DNA from: Aquificales bacterium
GTDB lineage: Bacteria; Aquificota; Aquificia; Aquificales; Aquificaceae
Assembly (NCBI GenBank): GCA_027037055.1
Contig: JALWBR010000053.1
Coordinates: 1-50,154, forward strand
Direction: 5' to 3'
Length of the DNA stretch: 50,154 nt
Shown here: positions 18,299 through 26,520 of the stretch, piece after piece
Numbering within the stretch: the first letter of the stretch is position 1
Layout: each line of letters opens with the position of its first letter
Translations under genes and position numbers: made by a program
The notes under the pieces: generated by a model
The model's database searches: none
The model's input: only the letters and a program-made list of their open reading frames with translations
What the model was told of the DNA's origin: nothing

Positions 18299-19199
18299 CC
18301 TTCTTTACCGTGTGTCCTCCGAATTCAAATCTTAATGCTGCAAGAAGTTTATCCCTGAAGGAATCTTTTTGTCTTGATCTGAATCTCATAAATAGTGAAT
18401 CCGCAATATTAGGAACAGGGACTGCACTGTTTATGGCTTCAATTACCGTCCACCTTCCTTCTCCCGTATCTTCAACATATCCTTTTATTTCATCAAGATT
18501 TCCGAAGTCTTCAAAGGCTTTTTCAACAAGTTCCATGAGCCAAGATCTTATAACACTTCCGTTGTTGTAGATCCTTGCTACCTCTTTAAGATCAAGATCA
18601 AATTCACTTTCCTTCATAAGTTCAAACCCTTCCGCTATGGCTTCCATCATAGCGTACTCTATACCGTTGTGGACCATCTTTACAAAATGACCCGCCCCAG
18701 ACTTTCCGAGATAACCGTATCCAGTTCCCTTCGGTGCCAGGGCTTTGAGGACGGGTTCAATGTACTCAAAATCTTCCCTGTCCCCTCCTATCATCATACA
18801 GTACCCTTCCTTTTCTCCCCATACACCTCCGCTTACTCCTATATCAAGAAATCCTACACCCTTACTTTTAAGCCTTTTATATCTGACCATAGAGTCCCTG
18901 AAGTAAGAATTGCCTCCGTCTATTACTATATCTCCTTCCTTTAGAAAGCCTTCTATCTCATCAATGACACGATCAACTACCGTTGCGGGTACCATAAGCC
19001 ATATTACTTTCCTCTCTTGGGTGAATATATTTTCAATTTCCCCTATGTTGTTCAGTGTTTTGATGCCGTCCTTTTTCGCTTTCTCTTTGATGGCTTCGTC
19101 CTTATCATACCCAAACACGGTGAAACCATTTTTAAGCAACCTTCTGCCTATTCCCGAACCCATTCTTCCCAAACCCAATATAAGTATTTCCCTTATCAT
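18288..19199 (-). CDS. gnd: 6-phosphogluconate dehydrogenase, decarboxylating, short form
   Basis: A 303-residue 6-phosphogluconate dehydrogenase of the short bacterial class (the long class has about 470 residues). Rossmann motif GLGRMGSGIGRRL at the N-terminus, DGGNS at about 94, GVSGGVWG at about 122, K-HNGIEY at about 175. The second strand ends GYDKDEA; the acidic residue there predicts NAD+ preference, in contrast to the NRS/T of NADP+ forms. ATG 19199 is chosen over a GTG one codon upstream. TATAAG sits just upstream of the start and there is no Shine-Dalgarno, so the transcript may be leaderless. Confidence 0.92.
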   Translation of the reverse strand: MIREILILGLGRMGSGIGRRLLKNGFTVFGYDKDEAIKEKAKKDGIKTLNNIGEIENIFTQERKVIWLMVPATVVDRVIDEIEGFLKEGDIVIDGGNSYFRDSMVRYKRLKSKGVGFLDIGVSGGVWGEKEGYCMMIGGDREDFEYIEPVLKALAPKGTGYGYLGKSGAGHFVKMVHNGIEYAMMEAIAEGFELMKESEFDLDLKEVARIYNNGSVIRSWLMELVEKAFEDFGNLDEIKGYVEDTGEGRWTVIEAINSAVPVPNIADSLFMRFRSRQKDSFRDKLLAALRFEFGGHTVKKDEE

Positions 19200-19232
19200 C
19201 ACTACCCTTATATCGGTACTTAGTAGCTTTTA

Positions 19233-19261
19233 TTGAATTAGTTACCCGGGTTGGATAAATT
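19233..19261 (+). promoter_or_regulatory. Promoter of the large SBBP/ASH gene
   Basis: TTGAAT (19233-19238) and TAAATT (19256-19261) are 17 bp apart. The ATG at 19272 is 10 nt after the -10 box, so the leader would be only about 3-4 nt. No Shine-Dalgarno is present. This also excludes the TTG at 19251 as the start, since it would lie within the promoter. Confidence 0.55.
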
Positions 19262-19271
19262 AAATTTAAGT

Positions 19272-22200
19272 ATGGGATTAAAAAAACTATTTGTTTTTCT
19301 TACTTTCTTTTTCGGTTTAGCCTCGGGTATCCAAATAAACGGTAAGATCATAACGCCTTTTATACACTACGATGGTGGTACATATATAAGTGTCGGTGAG
19401 GGCTACGGTGTAATCGTTAGAGAGGACGGCAAGGTAATTTACAGGGTGGGGAATATTGATTTCGGGGAGGTGTTGGGTAAACCTTCTGGTATAAGGCTTC
19501 TGAATGAAACGAAGACAAAGGTAAGCATTTTTAAGGGTAAACCTTCTACATTTAAAAGGGGATTGAAAACCTATGAGGAGCTTAGGCTTTTGAATGTTTA
19601 CAAGGGTGTTGATGTGATATTCAAGGCAAACAGCAAAGGTATTGAAAAGTTGTATGTTTTCAAGGGGGGTGTTGATCCTAAAAAGGTAAGATTCTTTATA
19701 GAAGGGGGAAAAGTAAGGTTGAGTAAGGAAGGGGGGCTTTTTATTGAGAAGGAAGAAGGTTTATTATATTTTTCAAGACCTAAGGGTTTTCAAATAATAG
19801 ATGGAAAAAAGGTATATGTGGATGTTTATTATGAGGTGGGTGAGGGTTATTACACATTTAAGGTTAGTAATTACTCAAAGGAGCATGACCTTATTATAGA
19901 CCCCATGATAGCGGGTACTTTTCTCGGGGGAGTGTCCCACGATGAACCGGGCGGAAGAAGATCAATAGCTGTTGACGGAAGCGGTAATATATATGTGGTC
20001 GGATTTACAAAATCTTGGGATTTCCCTACTGATTCTGTAAGTCCCCCTCCCGAAACTTCGGGCGGTGATGCCTTTGTAATAAAGGTTGATCCAACCTTTA
20101 GTAGTGTTCTGGCTGTTGCCTTTGTCGGCGGTTCGGGAATGGATATAGGCAAGGGGGTGGTCATAGATCCCTCGGGTAATGTAGTGGTAAGTATTCAGTC
20201 AAGTTCTTCGGATGCACCTGTTTCTAATAATGCTTTTCAGCAGAGTAAAAGCAGTCTTTCCGATGTCTATATCGCAAAGCTATCTTCAGATTTACAGTCT
20301 TTAATTTACGCCACCTATTACGGCGGGTCCGGGGAGGACGAACCTCTCTCATTGGCAGTTGACGGAGCGGGAAACATATATGTTGTGGGAAGGACTTCTT
20401 CTCCGGATCTCTTTATGCCCATAAATGCCTATGACAGTGTATGTAATGCGGGGGGAACAACATGCAGTGACGGATTTTTAACAAAATTCAGCGGGGATCT
20501 TTCACAGGTTATCGGTGCCACCTATGTCGGCGGTCCTGAGGCGAGCCAGGTTAATGATATAGCCATTGATACCGCTGGTAATATTTATGTGGTTGGTTCA
20601 ACGGGTGCTCCGAACTCCTGTAACTTCCCCGGCACAACGGGTACCAATTCGGGCTGGTGCGGATTTATAGCTAAGTTTGATCCTTCTATTTCATCCATAT
20701 CTTCCCGTCTTACGGGTCAAGAAAAGGAATCCGCCAATGTGGTAAAGATTGATGGTTCCGGAAATCTTGTTGTTGCAGGTATAACCCAGGGTGCTCCGAC
20801 CTCGTGTTACTATGATGCGGGTACAAATCAAGTAGTATGTAAGGACGACATATTTGTAAGGATATATGATACGAGCCTGAATGAAATAGCGGGCATATTT
20901 GTGGGGGGACAAGGGCAAGACAATGTTATGGATATTGATTTTGATAGTGCGGGAAATATATACATAGTTGGTTATTCGGATTCTTCGGACATTCAAACTT
21001 TCCCCTCTTCTTTCCAGTACGCAAAAGTTAATACAGAAGACAGCCTGTATGATGGGTTTATTGCTTCCATATCTTCCGATCTTTCTCAGGTGCTTGCTAC
21101 CACATACTTAGGCGGATGCAGGAATGATCTCGCAACCTCAATAATGATATATAACGATGAAATATATGTTGCTGGGCGAACGGATTCTCCGAATTTCCCT
21201 GCAACTCAAGGCTCCATTAGGTCTTCTTACACCTTTCCGGAATATCCCTATACTATCTATGATTCGGGTGTGAATGATGTATTTTTGGTAAGACTTACAA
21301 AAGATCTATCAAGAGGTACGGATCCCCGTATCTCAGAAAGCTTATGTGTGTGGGATTTCGGAATTTACAATGTAGGTAATTCTTCCGCTCCCAAAGAGGT
21401 AAGGATATATAACTTCGGGGGGGCGGATCTGGTAGTAAGCTCTCTAACATTAGATGATACAACCAACTTTTCCATTGACTTGGGAGGAGGTTCTAATCCC
21501 TGTAATCAGTTGCCCGTAACCATATCACCTTCTTCTTATTGTTCTTTTAATATAACCTTCGCTCCCCGTTCCGATGGCACTTTTGAGACTATATTAACCG
21601 TGCAATCAAATGATCCTGTCAATTCAAGCAGACAGATTTTCCTTAAAGGTGTAGGTAAGGGTCCTAAGTTGCAGGTTTATCCTAATCCTATTGATTTCGG
21701 TCCCGTTGGAGTAGGTTCTTCTGTTTCCCAGATGGTTAGTATGAGGAACGGTGGAAGCCTTGACCTTATTATAAATTCCGTGCAAATAAGCGGTGATACC
21801 GTTTTCACCGTAACATCGGATAACTGTTCTGGCAAAACCTTGCCCCCGAATTCTTCTTGCGATATTGTAATCTCCTTTTCTCCTGTAGCCCTTCAGAATT
21901 ACAGCGCTACCGTAACAATAAATTCCAACGATCCTTCTTCACCTGCGGATGTAGAAGTTACGGGAATAGGTGCTCCTAATGAGCCTGATATAAGTGTAAC
22001 ACCCATGAGTTATGATTTCGGAAATGTGTTTGTCGGTGCAAATAAGGTTTTTTCATCCGTTGTCGTTCAGAACAACGGTCTTGTTGACTTGACTGTAAGC
22101 GGTGTTTCTATTTCTGGGTCCGCGGAATTTAAAGTCAATTATACAACATGCACCGGTGCTTCCATCCCTCCGGGCGATTCCTGTATAATAGATGTGCTAT

Positions 22201-24098
22201 TTAAGCCTCAGTCCGCTGGGCAGAAGAGTGCAAGTCTTGATATAACTTCAAATGATCCTGATACTCCCACGGTGAGCGTTTCTTTAACGGGTACGGGTGT
22301 ACCCCCGCCTGTGATAAGTGTTAACCCGACCTCCGTAGATTTCGGTAATGTTATGGTGAACACCTCTGTTGTAAGGACAATTACTATATCAAATACAGGC
22401 TCTTCTGATCTTGAGATAACTTATGTGGGTAACATCAGCCAACCTGTCAGCATAGCACCTGGGCAGACTAACCCGTGTCCCGCAAATACACCCTTTGTTT
22501 TGACCCCCAATCAAAGCTGTACTTATGATCTTACCTTTGCACCCACTCAGGCAGGTTCCATAAGTATGCAACTGCTTATAAGGTCAAATGATCCTGTTAA
22601 CGGTTACCTTTATGTGAATATAACCGGAAATGCTATATTATCGGATGTTCCTGTTATTTCCGTAGATCCATTGTCAATAGACTTCGGAGTTGAGGGAGTG
22701 GGAAAACAGACCCAGCCTTCAAGAATAACGGTAAGTAACTTAGGATCTCAAGTTTTAAGTATATCTTCCGTTACCCTATCCGGAAATGACTTTGTGGTTA
22801 TAACTGATATATGCACGGGTGTAAATCTTAACGCGGGAGATATATGCTATATTGATGTTGCTTTCTCCCCTACCACACTCGGTGCTTTGTCGGGAAGTAT
22901 TACCATAGATTCTAATGATCCGTCAAATCCTTCAGTAGTGGTAACCCTCACGGGCGAAGGTATTTATCCCGATCCCACCATATTTGTTGAGCCGTCCTTT
23001 TATGATTTCGGGGATACGAGTATAGGCTATCCCAAACAGACAACTGTTACTGTTAAGAATATAGGAGACAGTCCCTTGATGATATCGGGCGTTACCATAA
23101 AAGGTAATGATAAAGCGGATTTTGAAATAGCTAATGATACATGTACCAACAATGTACTTTCTTACAATATGCAATGTTTGATTGATGTAAGATTTAATCC
23201 TCAGTCAGTAGGTCAAAACAAATCCGCCTTTATTGAGATAGCTTCCAGCGACCCTGTCAACAGTGTTGTCAATGTTGATCTTTTTGGTAATGCCTTGCCT
23301 CCGCCTGTTATAGTTGTTGATCCTAATATTATTGATTTTGGTGTGGTGCCACTTAATACGGATAAGCAGATTGTAGTTAAGGTTACCAATGCGGGTCAGG
23401 TTAATGTGGTTATAAGGGATGTAAGGGTTGAAGGTACAAATATGGGTGAGTTTGATGCGGTAAGCACATGCTCAGTACTTAATCCTCAAGAGTCATGTAA
23501 TATTACCGTTTCCTTTATGCCCGTAGGTCAAGAAGGAGACAGGAAAGCCCTACTTGCTATCTACCTTGACAGCGGTAGCACGATAAGGGTACAGATACTC
23601 GGTTATGCCAAGGGTGATGACAGCAAACCCTTATACTTACCGGCTATGCTGGAGACTATTGAAATACTTGATTTCGGTAGAAGAAAGGTTAACACTTACG
23701 CGGAAGAGTATATTTGGGTTAAAAATGCGGGGGATGATCCTTTAAAGGTGCTTTACTTCGGATGGGCTGAAGGGGATGTGGGTGAATTCGGTGTGAGGGA
23801 AGATGTATGTTCTGGGAAAATTCTTAATAAAGGAGAGTCTTGCTATTTTAAAGTGGGATTTATACCCTCAAGGGAAGGTAGCCTTAGGACAAACTTCCTT
23901 ATATACTGGAAGGGTATTTATGATACGGAAGAGAAAGAGCATTTAATAATAGTAAAAGGGACGGGAGAGGTCAACTTATTCGGATGTTCCGCGGGAGGTT
24001 CTTCCTTTGCTGGTTATATTATTCTTGCTTTAATAATTAAGTATCTGAGTGTCCATTTCCTGAGTTCTATAAGGAGAAACAGAAGGAGGGATGAATAA
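19272..24098 (+). CDS. Giant secreted SBBP beta-propeller / ASH multidomain surface protein
   Basis: A 1608-residue exported protein. Signal peptide about 1-20 (KKLFVFLTFFFGLASG); an N-terminal domain to about 210 typical of SBBP proteins (ending DLIIDPM-AGTFLGG); about ten SBBP beta-propeller repeats, 215-680, each with a variant of AVDGSGNIYVVG; then eight ASH (ASPM-SPD2-Hydin) immunoglobulin-like domains starting near 686, 800, 908, 1014, 1128, 1236, 1348 and 1459. Most ASH domains carry two cysteines (D-C-G---PP--SC), a probable disulfide. The tail GCSAGGSSFAG, a hydrophobic helix and RRNRRRDE resembles Cys-containing C-terminal sorting signals. It shares this plan with 26521-29256. The last 85 bp overlap the convergent P-type ATPase gene. 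Likely a cell-surface adhesin or scaffold; the exact role is unknown. Confidence 0.85.
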   Translation: MGLKKLFVFLTFFFGLASGIQINGKIITPFIHYDGGTYISVGEGYGVIVREDGKVIYRVGNIDFGEVLGKPSGIRLLNETKTKVSIFKGKPSTFKRGLKTYEELRLLNVYKGVDVIFKANSKGIEKLYVFKGGVDPKKVRFFIEGGKVRLSKEGGLFIEKEEGLLYFSRPKGFQIIDGKKVYVDVYYEVGEGYYTFKVSNYSKEHDLIIDPMIAGTFLGGVSHDEPGGRRSIAVDGSGNIYVVGFTKSWDFPTDSVSPPPETSGGDAFVIKVDPTFSSVLAVAFVGGSGMDIGKGVVIDPSGNVVVSIQSSSSDAPVSNNAFQQSKSSLSDVYIAKLSSDLQSLIYATYYGGSGEDEPLSLAVDGAGNIYVVGRTSSPDLFMPINAYDSVCNAGGTTCSDGFLTKFSGDLSQVIGATYVGGPEASQVNDIAIDTAGNIYVVGSTGAPNSCNFPGTTGTNSGWCGFIAKFDPSISSISSRLTGQEKESANVVKIDGSGNLVVAGITQGAPTSCYYDAGTNQVVCKDDIFVRIYDTSLNEIAGIFVGGQGQDNVMDIDFDSAGNIYIVGYSDSSDIQTFPSSFQYAKVNTEDSLYDGFIASISSDLSQVLATTYLGGCRNDLATSIMIYNDEIYVAGRTDSPNFPATQGSIRSSYTFPEYPYTIYDSGVNDVFLVRLTKDLSRGTDPRISESLCVWDFGIYNVGNSSAPKEVRIYNFGGADLVVSSLTLDDTTNFSIDLGGGSNPCNQLPVTISPSSYCSFNITFAPRSDGTFETILTVQSNDPVNSSRQIFLKGVGKGPKLQVYPNPIDFGPVGVGSSVSQMVSMRNGGSLDLIINSVQISGDTVFTVTSDNCSGKTLPPNSSCDIVISFSPVALQNYSATVTINSNDPSSPADVEVTGIGAPNEPDISVTPMSYDFGNVFVGANKVFSSVVVQNNGLVDLTVSGVSISGSAEFKVNYTTCTGASIPPGDSCIIDVLFKPQSAGQKSASLDITSNDPDTPTVSVSLTGTGVPPPVISVNPTSVDFGNVMVNTSVVRTITISNTGSSDLEITYVGNISQPVSIAPGQTNPCPANTPFVLTPNQSCTYDLTFAPTQAGSISMQLLIRSNDPVNGYLYVNITGNAILSDVPVISVDPLSIDFGVEGVGKQTQPSRITVSNLGSQVLSISSVTLSGNDFVVITDICTGVNLNAGDICYIDVAFSPTTLGALSGSITIDSNDPSNPSVVVTLTGEGIYPDPTIFVEPSFYDFGDTSIGYPKQTTVTVKNIGDSPLMISGVTIKGNDKADFEIANDTCTNNVLSYNMQCLIDVRFNPQSVGQNKSAFIEIASSDPVNSVVNVDLFGNALPPPVIVVDPNIIDFGVVPLNTDKQIVVKVTNAGQVNVVIRDVRVEGTNMGEFDAVSTCSVLNPQESCNITVSFMPVGQEGDRKALLAIYLDSGSTIRVQILGYAKGDDSKPLYLPAMLETIEILDFGRRKVNTYAEEYIWVKNAGDDPLKVLYFGWAEGDVGEFGVREDVCSGKILNKGESCYFKVGFIPSREGSLRTNFLIYWKGIYDTEEKEHLIIVKGTGEVNLFGCSAGGSSFAGYIILALIIKYLSVHFLSSIRRNRRRDE

Positions 24099-26515
24099 AA
24101 AACAAGAAGCCAATCTGTAAACGCCAAGGGGGTAAGGTGCAAAAGGGAGGGGAAGAGATAGGTAACCGTTAGTTGAAGAATAAAGCCTATGGACAATCCT
24201 AAGAAGAGGTAGGGATTTATCATGAAGGTTTTAACCGGATTGATAAAGAAGGGTGTGTTTCTTATTGAATGAATGCCGTTTATCCACTGGTTGACCACCA
24301 TGGATGTGAAAGTAACGGTAACAGCATGTTCATAGGGGAATCTTTCTAAGCAGTATATAAACAGGGCTAAGTTTATTAAGCCCATAAAGATTGCTGTTGT
24401 GATTATGTTAAATATTTGTATGCCATCAAAAAAGTTTATTTTGCCCGATTTCAAAGACATTTCCTGAGGGTCTTCTTTTGTGAAGGGAAATGCCTTATCT
24501 TGCACACCATCCGTTATTAGATTTATCCAGAGTATCTGGGTAGGAAGCAGGGGAAAGGGAAGTCTCAACAAGAAAGCAAGGGTAAGGAGTGTTATCTCTC
24601 CGAAACTGCTTGACAGTAGGTAGTAAATTACCTTTTTTGTATTTATTCCTATTATTTTCCCGTACTTTACCGCTTCCGTTATAACGGATAGGTTATTGTC
24701 AGTTATGATCATCTTTGCCACATCCTTTGCAGCTTCCGCACCGTTCCCCATGGCTATGCCCAAATCCGCCACTTTAAGGGCGGGTACATCATTTATACCG
24801 TCGCCCGTAACAGCTACTATCTCCCCTTTGCTTTGGAGCACCTTTACTATTCTGTATTTATCTTCAGGTAGAGCCCTTGCAACTATGCTTGTCCTTTTAA
24901 GGATGGTGTATAACTCTTCATCGCTGTACTCCTTTAACTTAGTTCCTGTCAGAGCAATGTCCCCTCCTGAGTATATACCTACCTCCCTTCCTATGGCTTT
25001 TGCGGTTTTTAGATTGTCGCCCGTGATCATGATAACCCTTATACCCATCTTTCTGCACCATTCCACCGCTTCCTTTGCTTCCTTCTTCGGGGGATCCCTG
25101 AAGGCTATAAGTCCCGCAAGGTTTATAGGTACTTTGCCCGGGTCTTCTGGCTGACTATTCGTATATGCATACCCGATTGCAAGTACCCTGAGTCCTTCCT
25201 CCGCGAGCTTATCATGAACTTTATTCAGTCTTTCCGTTCTTTGAGCATCACTATCCATTAAGGAAAGAACTTCAAATGCTCCTTTTATAACCAGTAGATA
25301 CCCTCCGCCTTCTTTATAAAGGGATGCGGTGTATCTTTTTCTTATGTCAAAAGGGAAAATCTTTACCGGTGTTAAAGGATCGGTGTTAAGACCTTTTTCT
25401 TTAACCCACTCTACTATTGCAGTTTCTACGGGATCTTTGGATGAAGAATGAGAGGACAGATATATGAGTTTATTTAAAAATTGCTCTTCAACTACTCCGT
25501 ATGTTTTAAAAAGTTTCAGTTTACCTTCCGTTATTGTTCCCGTTTTATCCGTTGCTATATAAGTTGCACTTCCTAAGGTTTCTACCGCGGGCAGGTGTCT
25601 GACAAGGACCTTCCTTTTGGCAAGTCTTAAAGCTCCCACCACAAGTACAAGAGTAATGACCAGGGGCAAACCTTCTGGGACGGCGGATACGAGTTCTGAT
25701 ATAACCAGTAAAAACAGCTGGGAAATTTCTCTTTTTTGAAGTACTCCTATTATAAGTAATATGCTCAGGGAAATTATCAAAACTACCATCCATTTTTTTG
25801 AAAAACTCGTTATAGCTTTTGTAAAGGGACTCGGAACAGATTTTACTTGTGTTTTTTCCACGATCTTTCCCATTTCCGTATTTTTCCCCGTTGCGAATAC
25901 GACTCCTATACCCTCTCCCCTTACAACCACCGTACCTTTAAAAAGGATATTTTTTCTTTCATAGAGGGGTGTGTTTTCATCAAGCACAACACCGCTGTCC
26001 TTTTCCACAGGTATGGATTCACCAGTAAGGATGGACTCGTCAATGAGTATCTCCCTATCCGTTATAAGCCTTATATCCGCGGGGACAACATCACCTTCCC
26101 TGACCTTTACTATATCTCCCGGTACGACCTCCGACATGGGGATAGTTATTTCTCTGCCTTTTCTTATAACCGTTGTTTTAAGATCTGTTATCTTTCTCAG
26201 GGATTTAAGTGAAGTTTTTGCTTTAAGTTCCTGGACGAATCCGAGTACTCCGTTTATAAGGACTATTCCTATTATGAGGTAAAAATCAAGCAGATTTCTT
26301 AGGGTGAGGGATATCAGTGCCGCAACAAGAAGAATGTATATAAGGGGATTGTGAAATTGCTTTAGAAACAGAATAAGGTTACTTTCTTCCTCCGTCTTTA
26401 TGATATTAGGTCCATGTATCCTAAGCCTGTCTTCCGCTTCTTTTTGGGAGATTCCCTCCCCGTTTGAGTTCAGTTCCCTAAGGGTTTCTTCTACGGTTTT
26501 TGAGTGAAAGGACAT
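24014..26515 (-). CDS. Cation-transporting P-type ATPase, P2 (SERCA/PMCA-like)
   Basis: An 833-residue P2-type pump. Actuator TGES at 164-167, M4 ion-site PEGL at 280-283, phosphorylated Asp323 in DKTGT, nucleotide-domain KGAFE, hinge TGDGINDVPAL, and M6 NLITDG. In M5 the SERCA calcium ligand Asn768 is replaced by Ser (SSSFGE), while the Glu771 equivalent and the M6 Asn-Thr-Asp set remain. Ca2+ is the most likely ion, but Mn2+ or Na+ cannot be excluded. ATG 26515 is 5 bp after the stop of the SBBP/ASH gene, whose last codons hold an AAGAAGGAAA ribosome site. The final 85 bp are antisense to the other SBBP/ASH gene. Confidence 0.92.
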   Translation of the reverse strand: MSFHSKTVEETLRELNSNGEGISQKEAEDRLRIHGPNIIKTEEESNLILFLKQFHNPLIYILLVAALISLTLRNLLDFYLIIGIVLINGVLGFVQELKAKTSLKSLRKITDLKTTVIRKGREITIPMSEVVPGDIVKVREGDVVPADIRLITDREILIDESILTGESIPVEKDSGVVLDENTPLYERKNILFKGTVVVRGEGIGVVFATGKNTEMGKIVEKTQVKSVPSPFTKAITSFSKKWMVVLIISLSILLIIGVLQKREISQLFLLVISELVSAVPEGLPLVITLVLVVGALRLAKRKVLVRHLPAVETLGSATYIATDKTGTITEGKLKLFKTYGVVEEQFLNKLIYLSSHSSSKDPVETAIVEWVKEKGLNTDPLTPVKIFPFDIRKRYTASLYKEGGGYLLVIKGAFEVLSLMDSDAQRTERLNKVHDKLAEEGLRVLAIGYAYTNSQPEDPGKVPINLAGLIAFRDPPKKEAKEAVEWCRKMGIRVIMITGDNLKTAKAIGREVGIYSGGDIALTGTKLKEYSDEELYTILKRTSIVARALPEDKYRIVKVLQSKGEIVAVTGDGINDVPALKVADLGIAMGNGAEAAKDVAKMIITDNNLSVITEAVKYGKIIGINTKKVIYYLLSSSFGEITLLTLAFLLRLPFPLLPTQILWINLITDGVQDKAFPFTKEDPQEMSLKSGKINFFDGIQIFNIITTAIFMGLINLALFIYCLERFPYEHAVTVTFTSMVVNQWINGIHSIRNTPFFINPVKTFMINPYLFLGLSIGFILQLTVTYLFPSLLHLTPLAFTDWLLVFYSSLLLFLLIELRKWTLRYLIIKARII

Positions 26516-26520
26516 ACTTG

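Noticed and set aside
19251-19271. TTG at 19251 as the start of the giant SBBP/ASH gene
   Set aside because: It would lie in the promoter just before the -10 box; ATG 19272 gives a proper signal peptide.
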